Shown: positions 17,146 to 26,452, numbered from the stretch's first letter. The stretch: 64,000 nucleotides of DNA from Exiguobacterium sp018617385 (GCF_018617385.1 NZ_JACSKA010000001.1:186001-250000), one strand, 5' to 3'. A program made the numbers and translations. The notes: generated from the letters alone by a model not told the origin.

Positions 17146-17808
17146 ATGAAACTGTTATTAACGTCAGCAGGAATCAAAAACGAAAGCATCAAGCGGGCAC
17201 TTCAAGAATTATTAGACAAGCCGATTGAAGAGTGTGTGGCACTCTGTATTCCGACAGCGATTTATGCGTTGAACGGTGGAACGCAGCACGCATGGAACTT
17301 TTTTAACGGAGATTTCTCGACACCGATGTGTGAGTTGGGCTGGAAGTCGGTCGGGGTGCTCGAACTGAGCGCGCTCCCGAGTATCGATGAATCGGTGTGG
17401 AGACCGGCATTTGAACAGGCCGACGTCCTGTTAGTGAACGGTGGCGACCCGCTCTTTTTACATCATTGGATGGAACAGTCCGGGGTGGCGGCGTTGCTCC
17501 CATCTTGGGAAGGCGTCTACGTCGGATTGAGTGCGGGGAGTATGGTGATGACGCCACGAATCGGCGAGGAGTTTGTCGGATGGCGTTCATCCGATGAGCA
17601 GAGCGATGAGACGTTAGGGTTTGTCGACTTCTCGATCTTTCCACATCTCGACCATGACATGTTACCGGGGAACACGTCACGTCATGCAGCAGATTGGGCG
17701 GAAGCGTTACAGGCACCTGCCTATGCGATTGACGACGAGACGGCGATTCGCGTGAAGGATGGGAAGGTCGATGTGATTTCGGAAGGGAATTGGAAGAAGT
17801 TTTTCTGA
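17146..17808 (+). CDS. Peptidase S51 (dipeptidase E-like) family protein
   Basis: 220-residue class I glutamine-amidotransferase-like fold of the S51 family. VLLVNGGDPLFL is near residue 95, and the nucleophile elbow GLSAGSMVM, with catalytic Ser, near 127; FPHLDHD supplies the probable His. Dipeptidase E cleaves N-terminal Asp dipeptides; the exact substrate here is not known. AAGGAGGG precedes the ATG. It is followed by a GNAT gene after 34 bases and may form a short operon. Confidence 0.82.
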   Translation: MKLLLTSAGIKNESIKRALQELLDKPIEECVALCIPTAIYALNGGTQHAWNFFNGDFSTPMCELGWKSVGVLELSALPSIDESVWRPAFEQADVLLVNGGDPLFLHHWMEQSGVAALLPSWEGVYVGLSAGSMVMTPRIGEEFVGWRSSDEQSDETLGFVDFSIFPHLDHDMLPGNTSRHAADWAEALQAPAYAIDDETAIRVKDGKVDVISEGNWKKFF

Positions 17809-17842
17809 CTGTATAAAAGCAATAGGAAGGGGACATGAGAGA

Positions 17843-18403
17843 TTGAACCGATTTACTCATCAACGAAAAACGAATCGAATCATCGTACGACCGTTAGAGA
17901 AGCAGGATTATGACGCATGGTTAAGTGGTTTTACAAATCGTCGTATTTCGCAACACGTGTACGATCCCGGGAAATTAGACATGAGCGACTGTACGTCCGT
18001 TTGGTTTGACCAGCTAGTCGACAATCATCAATCACTCGCACATGAAGACGAGGCACATGTCTTCGCCGTTTTCCGGCTTGAAGATGGGATACACCTCGGC
18101 ATGGTGGATTTTTCTACTCTTGCGCGAGATGCGTTTCAATGGGGGAGGGTCGGGTATACGATTCATAATCAACATTGGGGTCAAGGGTATGGGACAGAAG
18201 CGGTCGACCTGGCGATGCGTATTGCTTTTGACGACTTGAACTTTCAACGAATCGAGGCACATATCAATCTCGATAATGAGGCATCCATTCGTCTCGCGGA
18301 GCGTGTCGGCATGTCGTATGAGTGCACGAGAGAAGGGTTTATCTTTGAGAACGAAGATTGGGTAGACCATCTCGTCTACGTGAAAACGAAGCGCCGTCGA
18401 TAG
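17843..18403 (+). CDS. GNAT acetyltransferase, RimJ/RimL-like
   Basis: 186 residues with the RimJ/RimL pattern: IIVRPLEKQDYDAWL near the start, LGMVDFSTL, WGRVGYTIHNQHWGQGYGTEA (core QHWGQGYGTEA binds acetyl-CoA), and NEASIRLAERVGM. Acetylates an amino group of an unidentified target. TTG start at 17843 with AGGAAGGGG ten bases before; the nearby ATG at 17835 runs into a stop at once. Confidence 0.82.
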   Translation: MNRFTHQRKTNRIIVRPLEKQDYDAWLSGFTNRRISQHVYDPGKLDMSDCTSVWFDQLVDNHQSLAHEDEAHVFAVFRLEDGIHLGMVDFSTLARDAFQWGRVGYTIHNQHWGQGYGTEAVDLAMRIAFDDLNFQRIEAHINLDNEASIRLAERVGMSYECTREGFIFENEDWVDHLVYVKTKRRR

Positions 18404-18454
18404 AACGACTCCTACCACATATGGTACGATGAGTTGACGGAAAGGGGGATGAGC

Positions 18455-18871
18455 ATGGCGATTGAACCACTTCGCGTGCGTGTCCAGCAAACAACACGGA
18501 TGAGTGACATGCCAGAGTCAATCGAGCTCTCGGCAGACGGTTTATACTATCCATTGAAGACTGGCTTTATTTTAATGTTTGACCAACAACAAGAGGACGG
18601 GGCGGTCCCGACGACAATCAAGTACACACCGGAACGATTGGCGCTGATTTGTAAAGGACCGATTGAGATGAACCACTCCTTCATCGAAGGTCGCTTCACG
18701 CAAAGCTTATACAAGAATCCATATATGTCGATGACGATGGCGACGACGACATCGCGCCTCGATGTCTCGGAAGAATCATGTACGTTCGTATATGAGTTGT
18801 CCATGAATGAAGAAGATGTTGGCATATATGAAGTACATGTCAGGTGGACATTTGAAGGAGGAGAAGACTGA
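18455..18871 (+). CDS. ywiB: DUF1934 family protein YwiB
   Basis: 138-residue beta-barrel (calycin-like) protein of the DUF1934 family; role unknown. Family features are GAVPTTIKYTPERLALIC, EGRFTQSLYKNPYMSMTMATTT (shown by its parts SLYKNPY and MTMATTT) and a Tyr-Glu-Leu strand end. In B. subtilis ywiB precedes argS near speB; here argS is absent and an unrelated small acidic protein overlaps its stop by ATGA. ATG 18455 is preferred over 18449 because of spacing from AAAGGGGG. Confidence 0.85.
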   Translation: MAIEPLRVRVQQTTRMSDMPESIELSADGLYYPLKTGFILMFDQQQEDGAVPTTIKYTPERLALICKGPIEMNHSFIEGRFTQSLYKNPYMSMTMATTTSRLDVSEESCTFVYELSMNEEDVGIYEVHVRWTFEGGED

Positions 18872-19299
18872 TGAACTTTACAGAACGCGTAAACAAGATT
18901 GAAGAGATGTTGAACGAAGACTGGTTCGAGATGCTCGAAACGAACGAAGAAGAATATGAAGAGTGGCGCGGTCGTCTCGAGGATCATGCCGAACAAGTCA
19001 TCACGCACTATGACCAGGAGAACGGGGTCGATGTCAATTCGATTGATAAATTGCTTCAATTGAACGATGAGTTCCCGCTCCTTTACGGGGAAGACACCGT
19101 TCGCCTGTATATCGCACTCATCGAGGCACGCCCAGAGGACAAAGCGGTCTACGATCGGTACGTCGATTATTTGGCAGCCATCAGCGATGCATCGCACGAA
19201 CAGTTCTTACATTTCCATACGCTCGTCGAGGCAGGACGGTTAGAAGAAGCGAGACAACTTGCTCCACACATGCCGCAACGTCTCGGACTCGAAGGATAA
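18871..19299 (+). CDS. Small acidic helical protein of unknown function
   Basis: 142 residues, strongly acidic, predicted all-helical, with a Glu-rich segment LETNEEEYEEWRGRLEDHAE and a TPR-like end HFHTLVEAGRLEEARQLA. I do not recognise a family. It is translationally coupled to ywiB (ATGA overlap) and followed by a terminator, so the two form a bicistron. Confidence 0.7.
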   Translation: MNFTERVNKIEEMLNEDWFEMLETNEEEYEEWRGRLEDHAEQVITHYDQENGVDVNSIDKLLQLNDEFPLLYGEDTVRLYIALIEARPEDKAVYDRYVDYLAAISDASHEQFLHFHTLVEAGRLEEARQLAPHMPQRLGLEG

Positions 19300-19307
19300 G
19301 CATACCG

Positions 19308-19340
19308 AAAGTGTCATCTGAACAAGGTGGCACTTTTTTT
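19308..19340 (+). terminator. Terminator after ywiB bicistron
   Basis: AAAGTGTCA pairs with TGGCACTTT (one G-U), followed by a run of seven T in total. Confidence 0.8.
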
Positions 19341-19467
19341 CATGCCTGAAAGGGGACACACTTCGACGAGAACGTCTATTTTATTTCAATTGTGCGTTCC
19401 CTAAGATGAAGAAACAAGGAAATCAATTTAGAGAACACGAATGGAAAGGAATAAAGGGGGAAATGGG

Positions 19468-19986
19468 ATGTTAAGACTAATCAAGACGTCTGTCGATCAA
19501 AAAGAACAGATTCTCGCATTTTTAGAGGAATGGTACGAGCGGGATGAGCGGATTGTCCCGACCTCGGTGGACCGTGAAACGACAGACTTCGAGGCGTACG
19601 TCAACACATTACGTCAGAAAGAGTTACGTGAGAACATAGAGGAAGGCTGGGTCCCGAGCACGACGTATTGGCTCACAGATGGAGAAGAGCTTCTCGGGGC
19701 GGCGAACATTCGTCACGAGTTGAATGAATCACTTTTGAAGATTGGTGGGCATGTCGGGTACGGGGTGAAACCGAGTGCGCGCGGGCGCGGACTCGCTACC
19801 ATCCAACTACAACTTGCGCTCGAGAAAGTGAAAGAGCTCGGAATCGAGCGTGCACTCATCACGTGTAATCGGACAAACGTCGCTTCTCGTCAAGTCATTT
19901 TAAACAATGGGGGCGTCGCGGACACACCGTATACGGAAGAAGATGGGACGATCGTCGAGCGGTTTTGGATTGACTTGAAAGGGTGA
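19468..19986 (+). CDS. GNAT acetyltransferase
   Basis: 172 residues. LLGAANIRHELNESLLKIGGHVGYGVKPSARGRGLAT (core GYGVKPSARGRGLAT) is the acetyl-CoA site, followed by ALITCNRTNVASRQVILNNGG with the key ALITCNRTN. This subgroup is common and uncharacterised in Bacillales. ATG 19468 is used: AAGGGGG lies seven bases before it, unlike the upstream in-frame ATG at 19441. Confidence 0.82.
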   Translation: MLRLIKTSVDQKEQILAFLEEWYERDERIVPTSVDRETTDFEAYVNTLRQKELRENIEEGWVPSTTYWLTDGEELLGAANIRHELNESLLKIGGHVGYGVKPSARGRGLATIQLQLALEKVKELGIERALITCNRTNVASRQVILNNGGVADTPYTEEDGTIVERFWIDLKG

Positions 19987-19993
19987 AGACGAG

Positions 19994-20710
19994 ATGGCGA
20001 ACTGGATTATCATCTATTTGGCGCTGATTAATTTCTTCGGCATCTATTTGTTCCGGGAAGAGACCGTTCCTTCAAAGAAATGGTTCTCATTCTCGAGCGG
20101 AATCGCCATCACGTACTTCTTCATGTATCTTTTGCCGTCTCTGAACAAACGCCAGGACACGCTTCGTGTCGATTGGTTGAATTTGGCGTTACCTTCTGAG
20201 ATTTATATCGTCAGTCTTATCGGATTCACTGTATTTTATGGCACGATGCGGTTCGTTCGAACCCCTCACTTTCAAGATGAGGCGGTCGATCGGGCCGTTT
20301 CGTATTGGCTACAGGTGACACTTCTCACGGCCTATATGTCCTTTTCGGCGTACGTGGTGACGGCCGATTCGGTGACATTTGTTGCAAGAAGCTTCTATGC
20401 GACAGCGCTCGGCGTGCATTTTTTGGCGCTCGGTCATGACTTAAATCGCCATTATGGTGAACGTTACATGCGACAAGGACGCTATTTGTTGAGTGGTGGG
20501 ATTTTGCTCGGTGGGTTCTTCTCACGCTGGATTGACTTGGCCGCGCACGTTGAAGCGCTCTGTTTTGCCTTCGTGGCCGGAGCGATGATTCTCAATATCG
20601 TGAAGTTTGAACTTCCATCGGATCGAAATCTGCACTTCCGCACATTCGTATTGGCCGTGTGCAGTTATGGGGGATTATTGCTCATCTTGAAACATCTTCT
20701 AAACTTCTGA
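19994..20710 (+). CDS. Seven-segment membrane protein of unknown function
   Basis: 238 residues with about seven hydrophobic segments, starting NWIIIYLALINFFGIYLF; charged loops include FLALGHDLNRHYGERYMRQ (core GHDLNRHYGERY). I see no known transporter or enzyme signature. It lies seven bases after a GNAT gene and directly upstream of the fadF control region. Confidence 0.65.
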   Translation: MANWIIIYLALINFFGIYLFREETVPSKKWFSFSSGIAITYFFMYLLPSLNKRQDTLRVDWLNLALPSEIYIVSLIGFTVFYGTMRFVRTPHFQDEAVDRAVSYWLQVTLLTAYMSFSAYVVTADSVTFVARSFYATALGVHFLALGHDLNRHYGERYMRQGRYLLSGGILLGGFFSRWIDLAAHVEALCFAFVAGAMILNIVKFELPSDRNLHFRTFVLAVCSYGGLLLILKHLLNF

Positions 20711-20727
20711 CGAGAACTTCATAAAAA

Positions 20728-20759
20728 TGAATGACTGTTCATTCATCATTTGATATACT
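20728..20759 (+). promoter_or_regulatory. FadR-type operator overlapping the fadF promoter
   Basis: TGAATGAC-TG-TTCATTCA at 20728-20745 (seven-base inverted arms TGAATGA/TCATTCA) matches the FadR box of Bacillus fatty-acid degradation genes as I recall it. It covers a weak -35 (20731-20736) that is 17 bases from -10 TATACT (20754-20759). Long-chain acyl-CoA would relieve repression. Confidence 0.75.
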
Positions 20760-20801
20760 GAATTCAAGATTGAATCCGTTTTCAAAGGGGGAGTTTTGGG
20801 G

Positions 20802-22928
20802 ATGTCTACATTTTTAATCGTCAACTGGATTCTATTCTTGCTCGTCCTCGGCTATGGTGTGTATTTATTTGCTACGCTAGTTCATCAGCGTTATACGTTC
20901 ATCAAGCTCGGGAAGAAGGCAGAATGGAGCCAAACGAACAAAGAACGACTCGAACAGGTCATGATCAACGTGTTCGGTCAAAAGAAACTGTTGAAGGATA
21001 AGAAGAGTGGCGCCATTCACGTCATGATGTTCTATGGTTTCATCCTCGTCCAATTCGGGGCGATTGATTTCATTTGGAAAGGACTAGCGGTCGGAACACG
21101 TTTCCCTCATATCCCGCTCGGTCCCCTCTATCCAATCTTTACGTTCATGCAAGAAATCGTCATGCTCATGATTCTCGTCGCGGTCGTTTGGGGATTCTAC
21201 CGTCGTTACGTCGAGAAGCTCGTGCGCTTGAAACGAAATTTTTTAGCAGGTCTCGCCCTCATCTTCATCGGCGGGTTGATGGTTTCCGTCTTGTTCGGGA
21301 ACGGGTTTTACCTCGTCTATAAGGAAGAGCTTCCAATGTGGGGCGAACCGGTCGCGACACTCATCGGTTCAGCGTTTGCTTGGGTACCAGGTCCGGTCGC
21401 TTTCGCCTTGTTCGTCGTCTTTTGGTGGATGCACCTCTTATTCTTACTCAGCTTCATGGTCTACATCCCGCAAGGTAAACACGCGCACTTGATCGCCGGT
21501 ACGCTCAACGTCTGGCTCGGGCGCACACACAAAGTCGGTCGCTTGGCACCTGTCGATTTTTCAGCGATGGAAGAAGCGGAAGAGTCGGATGAAGAGATCG
21601 TCTTCGGGGTCAACAAGATTGAAGACTTCAACCAGAAGCAGCTCGTCGACCTATACGCCTGTGTCGAATGCGGACGTTGTACGAATGTATGTCCGGCAAC
21701 AGGAACTGGGAAGATGTTGTCGCCGATGGACTTGATCGTCAAGCTTCGTGATCATATGAATATGAAAGGTGCAGCGGTCACGAGAAAATCACCGTGGGCA
21801 CCGGCTCTCATGTTCCAAAACACGCAAGGTGCTGAAATCGCAGCAGCGGCGCAAGATGGACATATGCTCGTCGCAGACGAATTGATCGGTAACGTCATCA
21901 CAGAAGAAGAAATCTGGGCGTGTACGACATGCCGTAACTGTGAAGACCAATGTCCGGTCATGAACGAGCACGTCGATAAAATCATCGACCTTCGTCGTTA
22001 CCTCGTCATGATGGAAGGGAAAATGGACCCTGAGGCGCAGCGCACAGTCGCAAATATCGAGCGTCAAGGAAACCCGTGGGGAATGAACCGGAAAGAACGT
22101 GAGAACTGGCGCAAGGACACAGAACTCGTCATCCCGACGGCGAAAGAGAAGAAAAAAGCAGGAGAAGAGTTCGAGTATCTCTTCTGGGTCGGCGCGATGG
22201 GCTCTTACGATAGCCGTAGCCAAAAAGTCGCGCAGAGCTTTGCGAGCGTGTTGAACAAGGCGGGCGTCTCATTCGCCATTCTCGGAAATGAAGAGAAGAA
22301 CTCAGGGGATACTCCACGTCGAATCGGAAACGAGTTGCTCTTCCAAGAACTCGCCGAAGCGAACATTAAGTTGTTCGAGAAGTATGGGGTGACGAAAATC
22401 GTCACGGTCGACCCACACGCTTACAACACCTTCAAAAACGAGTATCCGGACTTCGGCTTGACTGATGTGAAAGTGTATCATCATACGGAGTTGCTCGCAG
22501 AGTTGCTCGATACGGGTCGAATTCAACCAGACCTTCAAGTGAATGAACGTGTCGTCTATCACGACTCTTGTTACCTCGGTCGTTATAACGGCATTTACGA
22601 TGCACCGCGATTCGTCCTGGAACGCATACCGGGTGTCGAACTCGTCGAAGCGACACGTAACCGCGAAAACGGCATGTGCTGTGGAGCGGGTGGCGGTCTC
22701 ATGTGGCAGGAAGAAAAAGTCGGGACACGTGTCAACGTGGCTCGGACGGAACAGTTGCTTGAAACGAAACCGACCGTCATCGGATCGGCGTGTCCGTACT
22801 GCTTGACGATGTTATCAGATGGAACGAAAGCGAAAGAAGTTGATGAGACCGTCGGAACGTTCGATGTCGTCGAATTGCTCGATCGCTCGCTGAAGGCCAT
22901 CGAGATTCCAGAACCAGTTGTCCAATAA
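20802..22928 (+). CDS. fadF: FadF: membrane Fe-S oxidoreductase linked to acyl-CoA dehydrogenase
   Basis: About 708 residues. The N-terminal NarI-like membrane part spans residues ~1-230 with six hydrophobic segments; two 4Fe-4S motifs follow, CVECGRCTNVCP near 285 and CTTCRNCEDQCP near 370; then two CCG domains, VVYHDSCYLGRYNG and ENGMCCGAGGG, typical of heterodisulfide-reductase-like subunits. It is thought to pass electrons from fatty-acid beta-oxidation to the membrane quinone pool. ATG 20802 has AAAGGGGG ten bases before. B. subtilis places it next to acdA and rpoE; acdA is missing here and two unrelated genes intervene. Confidence 0.92.
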   Translation: MSTFLIVNWILFLLVLGYGVYLFATLVHQRYTFIKLGKKAEWSQTNKERLEQVMINVFGQKKLLKDKKSGAIHVMMFYGFILVQFGAIDFIWKGLAVGTRFPHIPLGPLYPIFTFMQEIVMLMILVAVVWGFYRRYVEKLVRLKRNFLAGLALIFIGGLMVSVLFGNGFYLVYKEELPMWGEPVATLIGSAFAWVPGPVAFALFVVFWWMHLLFLLSFMVYIPQGKHAHLIAGTLNVWLGRTHKVGRLAPVDFSAMEEAEESDEEIVFGVNKIEDFNQKQLVDLYACVECGRCTNVCPATGTGKMLSPMDLIVKLRDHMNMKGAAVTRKSPWAPALMFQNTQGAEIAAAAQDGHMLVADELIGNVITEEEIWACTTCRNCEDQCPVMNEHVDKIIDLRRYLVMMEGKMDPEAQRTVANIERQGNPWGMNRKERENWRKDTELVIPTAKEKKKAGEEFEYLFWVGAMGSYDSRSQKVAQSFASVLNKAGVSFAILGNEEKNSGDTPRRIGNELLFQELAEANIKLFEKYGVTKIVTVDPHAYNTFKNEYPDFGLTDVKVYHHTELLAELLDTGRIQPDLQVNERVVYHDSCYLGRYNGIYDAPRFVLERIPGVELVEATRNRENGMCCGAGGGLMWQEEKVGTRVNVARTEQLLETKPTVIGSACPYCLTMLSDGTKAKEVDETVGTFDVVELLDRSLKAIEIPEPVVQ

Positions 22929-22931
22929 TAC

Positions 22932-22963
22932 AACAAGGCACGGTCCGCGGACCGTGCCTTGTT
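22932..22963. terminator. Bidirectional hairpin between fadF and hemAT
   Basis: Perfect 15-pair stem AACAAGGCACGGTCC/GGACCGTGCCTTGTT with a GC centre. T runs are short on both sides but the symmetry fits a shared terminator. Confidence 0.75.
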
Positions 22964-22966
22964 TAT

Positions 22967-24265
22967 TTACTGCATCTCAGAGGTGGATAGAAGGGAAGAG
23001 GTCAGGTGAGATAATCCTTGTGTCGTTTCGTTGATGGATGAAATGGTTTCGACCATCTGCCCGAGGTCTTGTTTGTTTCGTTCAAACGAAAGGACGTATT
23101 GCCCCATCTCTTCTTGAACGGTCGAAAAGCCAGACTTGACGGCGCTTAGTTGACGCATCGCTTCGTCATTCGTCCGATGCATTTGCCCCATTTGCTCGAG
23201 GAGGGCCGCAATGTTCGTCTCATTTTCATGAATGAGCACATTGATTTGACTGCTCAGTTGTTTTGCGTTCTCCGCGAGTGTGCGTACCTCAGTGGCGACG
23301 ACGGCGAACCCTTTTCCATGTTCTCCTGCACGAGCCGCTTCAATCGAAGCGTTCAAGGCGAGCAAGTTCGTTTGGTTAGCAATTTGTTCGATGCTCTTGG
23401 TCATGCTGACAATCTCTTGAGAACCTTCTTTTAGGGCAGTGATTCGATCGAGCGAAGTATCGACGTAGGTAGCCGACTGTTTGAACTCCGCTTCCATCTG
23501 TTCGATTTGATTTCCGTTCGTATGTGTCAATGTCATCAAGTGACGACTCATCTTTTCCGTTTGCTCGGTTTCCGCGAGGACTTGATGTGCGCGATCGCTC
23601 GTTTCAGACATCGCGTGCCCGGTTTGTTCCATCGTCGTGGCCACTTCTGTGCTGACGCGTGTCACGTCACTCAAGAGGGCCGCGCGAGCTTGGTTCGCGG
23701 ACTCGATTTCATCGAGACGGGCGTTGACGTATTGTTCGGTGACGATTTGCGCGTCTAAATTCATCGCGTGTGATAACGCTAAGAGGGACTCGCTTAAGAC
23801 GGCGGGATCGTGTTGATACGTTTCAACCACTTTCGGGATGAGCAACGTGTTAAATGCCGAGTACGTGGCCAAGAACCAAACGACAGGGACGGCAAAGTGA
23901 TGATGTGTCTGTCCCATTCGTTTTCGCATGGCTAAGAACTTGTCATCGATGTTCCCCGTTAATAGGCTACGGAAATAATCGGCGAATACCTTTTTTAATC
24001 GTTCTCTCGTCGATGAAGCATTCGCAATCTGTACCATTTCCGGTTGCAACATCAAGTGGTCGAGTACGTTTTCGAGTACATCGTCTAGTACCGACTCGAC
24101 GAGGGGAGCCATATCTTGCAATCGTTTTACTTGAGAGATCGTATAGCCCATATAGTGAGTGCGACCATTCAAGCTTGAGTCAGACGGCTTGGCGATTGTC
24201 TGGATGTCAGGGAAGCCGGGAGTCGCGACGAAGTGATTGGATGTTGTCTTACGAAAAAGTGCCAT
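22967..24265 (-). CDS. hemAT: HemAT-like globin-coupled aerotaxis transducer
   Basis: 432-residue soluble chemoreceptor. Residues 1-180 form a sensor globin; the proximal haem ligand is His in MGQTHHHF (121-123), at the position of His123 in B. subtilis HemAT. Residues ~190-430 are the methyl-accepting coiled coil with the invariant hairpin QIANQTNLLALNASIEAARAG (core LLALNASIEAA) that binds CheA/CheW. No membrane segment, as in the family. Senses oxygen to steer motility. It converges on fadF and shares its terminator. Confidence 0.92.
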   Translation of the reverse strand: MALFRKTTSNHFVATPGFPDIQTIAKPSDSSLNGRTHYMGYTISQVKRLQDMAPLVESVLDDVLENVLDHLMLQPEMVQIANASSTRERLKKVFADYFRSLLTGNIDDKFLAMRKRMGQTHHHFAVPVVWFLATYSAFNTLLIPKVVETYQHDPAVLSESLLALSHAMNLDAQIVTEQYVNARLDEIESANQARAALLSDVTRVSTEVATTMEQTGHAMSETSDRAHQVLAETEQTEKMSRHLMTLTHTNGNQIEQMEAEFKQSATYVDTSLDRITALKEGSQEIVSMTKSIEQIANQTNLLALNASIEAARAGEHGKGFAVVATEVRTLAENAKQLSSQINVLIHENETNIAALLEQMGQMHRTNDEAMRQLSAVKSGFSTVQEEMGQYVLSFERNKQDLGQMVETISSINETTQGLSHLTSSLLSTSEMQ

Positions 24266-24430
24266 GTATTCTTCTCCTTCATACTTTAAAATGTCATTCT
24301 CTTCTATATCGGCAAAAGATTGAAGAAACTGAGAAGTGAATGTGTTTTGAAAGAAGTTCGCAGATGAATGAATCTGGGAAAGGATGATTGAGGAACAGAA
24401 TATCCGATCTCAATGTAAGGAGTGTGTCCC

Positions 24431-25756
24431 ATGAAAAACATGGTTGTCCTATTGACGATTGTCAGTGCGCTTAGTAGTCAAATTCTTCCGCAAATCTTAT
24501 TTTTGTCCATCATGGCGGTCGAAGAAGGCGTCGGGCGGCTCATTCCATTCCTGATTTTTTATGTGGCGAGTATGTCTGGTCTTTTACTGTGGGTGTATGT
24601 CATCGGACGACGTGGTTCAAAGGATACGTTTTTACTTGCTTTGACTGTGCTTGTCATTGGCCTCGTTTGTTTCGTTCTCCCCTTTGAACGTGCGATTGAA
24701 TGTAGCGCCTTTTTAGTCGGGGTCGGCTCAATTGGAGTCGGGACGATCATGACGACGATTTTATCGCAATTGAATGAGCTGAAACCGGCTGCTGATTCGG
24801 AGTCAAAAGAAGAAGGAGGGAGCTCCTGGCCGCTAGTCTTGATGTTGGTCGGTTGGATTACCGTATTCTCTTATGCATTGATACAGTCGTATAATCTTGC
24901 CGTCTCTCTATTTTTGATCAGTTTGGTTCTCCCCTGGCTTTTTGTTCGGAAATTACCGCTTCAAAAATCGGCGACTTGGAAGTTGGAGACCCGTTCTTTT
25001 CTCCGTGCCTTCATCGCGGTCACTGTCTTTACGTTGATTAGTCGTCTGCTCAGTCTTCTAGAAGGGGCGCGTGGCTACATCGAAGTGTTTGGCTTAATGA
25101 TTATCTTATTGAGCTATGTCGGTTGGCTCATGTTTCAGAAACGGGTTCGACAATTCATTACAGCCAGTCGTACACGGCAAGTGCAATTATTATCATTCGT
25201 GATCGGGCTGTTCGGCGGCTGGACATTGATCGGGGCGGTGTTTGTCAGTCTTGCTTTATATTCATTTCAAGTACTCCTCTTTTACGTGTTCGTCCCGTTT
25301 TTGACGGGAGTGATTGGGTGGATTCTGTTTAGCCGCATCTATGATTTCGCGCGTCATCCGTACCTCGTGTTACTCGTGTCATCCCTCATTTTTTTCCTAG
25401 GATTTATCGAGCCCCTTGCGTTTATACCTGTCCTATTTGTCAGTGGCTATACGCAAACGATGTATTCGAGTGTGAGCCATGCCTACTTATTCGAAGAGTA
25501 CGGAGAGAACAAAGAGTTTGCCTCGCTGCTCATTCAATTGTGGAAGCGGTTCGGGATGGTCGTTTCATACTCATTTCTGATGGTCGGGTTGTTAGGGTAC
25601 GGTTTATACGTTGGGCAGACCGTCAATGCGGAATTGTCATTTCAAATTCCGAGAGGATGGATGTTTGGGGTGATGGGGATGACATGGATCTTCAATATCG
25701 GGTTGATCAGTTTATATTGGTTCCGGATTAAATCGGAGACAATACATGAATCATAA
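24431..25756 (+). CDS. Twelve-segment membrane protein, MFS-like, unknown substrate
   Basis: About 441 residues with some 12 hydrophobic segments and a charged central loop (LNELKPAADSESKEEGG) that fits a 6+6 major facilitator layout. Near the end comes SHAYLFEEYGENKEFASLL. I cannot name a subfamily. ATG 24431 chosen for AAGGAG eight bases before; GTG 24422 is too close to the RBS. It is a single gene upstream of rpoE. Confidence 0.6.
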   Translation: MKNMVVLLTIVSALSSQILPQILFLSIMAVEEGVGRLIPFLIFYVASMSGLLLWVYVIGRRGSKDTFLLALTVLVIGLVCFVLPFERAIECSAFLVGVGSIGVGTIMTTILSQLNELKPAADSESKEEGGSSWPLVLMLVGWITVFSYALIQSYNLAVSLFLISLVLPWLFVRKLPLQKSATWKLETRSFLRAFIAVTVFTLISRLLSLLEGARGYIEVFGLMIILLSYVGWLMFQKRVRQFITASRTRQVQLLSFVIGLFGGWTLIGAVFVSLALYSFQVLLFYVFVPFLTGVIGWILFSRIYDFARHPYLVLLVSSLIFFLGFIEPLAFIPVLFVSGYTQTMYSSVSHAYLFEEYGENKEFASLLIQLWKRFGMVVSYSFLMVGLLGYGLYVGQTVNAELSFQIPRGWMFGVMGMTWIFNIGLISLYWFRIKSETIHES

Positions 25757-25836
25757 TTTCTTCTAGCTTTTTTATATCGCTTTTGTTTATAATGAAGAGT
25801 GATGTTTAACTAGTGACGGAAAAGGAGTGTCCTTTA

Positions 25837-26316
25837 ATGAATAAATCGTTGATTGATTTCGTTTATGAACTTCTCCAAGAAACTGGCGAACAGCCTGTTT
25901 CTTTTGATGAGATTCGCGAAAAAATCAAGCAAAACTATACGTTTGCGAGTGAAGAGGAAGAACTCGAGAAAATCGCACAACTTTACACCGATTTGAACAT
26001 CGACGGGTTGTTCGTCAACTTAGGAGCAAACCGTTGGGCGCTTCGCGTTTGGTACCCATTCGATAAGTCGGATGAAGATCTCGTTATCGAAGCACGTCAA
26101 CGTGGTGAGCTTGACGAATTCGAAGAAGAGTTCGAAGAAGCAGACGAAGGCATCGTCGATATCGAAGATGACTTGGATGTATTCGCAAAAGTTGAAGATT
26201 ACGATTCATCTGAATTCGATGATGAGGACGAAGAAGAAAAAGTAGAAGGCCTTGATGACTTCAAGGATGACGACTTGGACGACGACCTCGATCTCGAAGA
26301 CGAGGATGATTTATAA
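25837..26316 (+). CDS. rpoE: RNA polymerase delta subunit
   Basis: 159 residues. Residues 1-90 are the folded HARE-HTH domain (SLIDFVYELLQETGEQPVSFDE, core FVYELLQETGE, then LYTDLNIDGLFVNLG and RWALRVWYPFDKSDED); the rest is an Asp/Glu tail that displaces nucleic acid from RNA polymerase. The delta subunit aids recycling and sharpens promoter selection. AAGGAG lies nine bases before ATG 25837. TATAAT at 25788-25793 is a probable -10. Position upstream of pyrG is the conserved one. Confidence 0.95.
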   Translation: MNKSLIDFVYELLQETGEQPVSFDEIREKIKQNYTFASEEEELEKIAQLYTDLNIDGLFVNLGANRWALRVWYPFDKSDEDLVIEARQRGELDEFEEEFEEADEGIVDIEDDLDVFAKVEDYDSSEFDDEDEEEKVEGLDDFKDDDLDDDLDLEDEDDL

Positions 26317-26372
26317 GAGACCGCAAAAAGCCGGGCATTGCGCCCGGCTAGGCGTGTCTCTTTTTCTTTTTT
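26316..26372 (+). terminator. Terminator of rpoE
   Basis: Two-level stem: inner AGCCGGGC/GCCCGGCT, outer AGAGAC-CGC/GCG-T-GTCTCT, then TTTTTCTTTTTT. Confidence 0.9.
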
Positions 26373-26412
26373 AGTCGTGTTCATCGACTTGAAAAAAAGA
26401 AAAAATAATATC

Positions 26413-26452
26413 TTGACGACTGTATCGTCTCTGGCGTAAATTAGTCATGGGC
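26413..26452 (+). promoter_or_regulatory. pyrG promoter with GGGC start site
   Basis: TTGACG at 26413-26418, 18 bases, TAAATT at 26437-26442, and GGGC at 26449-26452 as expected start. In B. subtilis low CTP stalls polymerase at the C and makes it add extra G residues. Confidence 0.75.

Noticed and set aside
18547..19197. 216-codon frame antisense to ywiB and its partner
   Set aside because: Shadow of two real overlapping genes; no start signal and low-complexity composition.
26196..26310. Apparent GA-rich repeat
   Set aside because: It encodes the Asp/Glu tail of RNA polymerase delta; coding bias explains it, not a repeat array.
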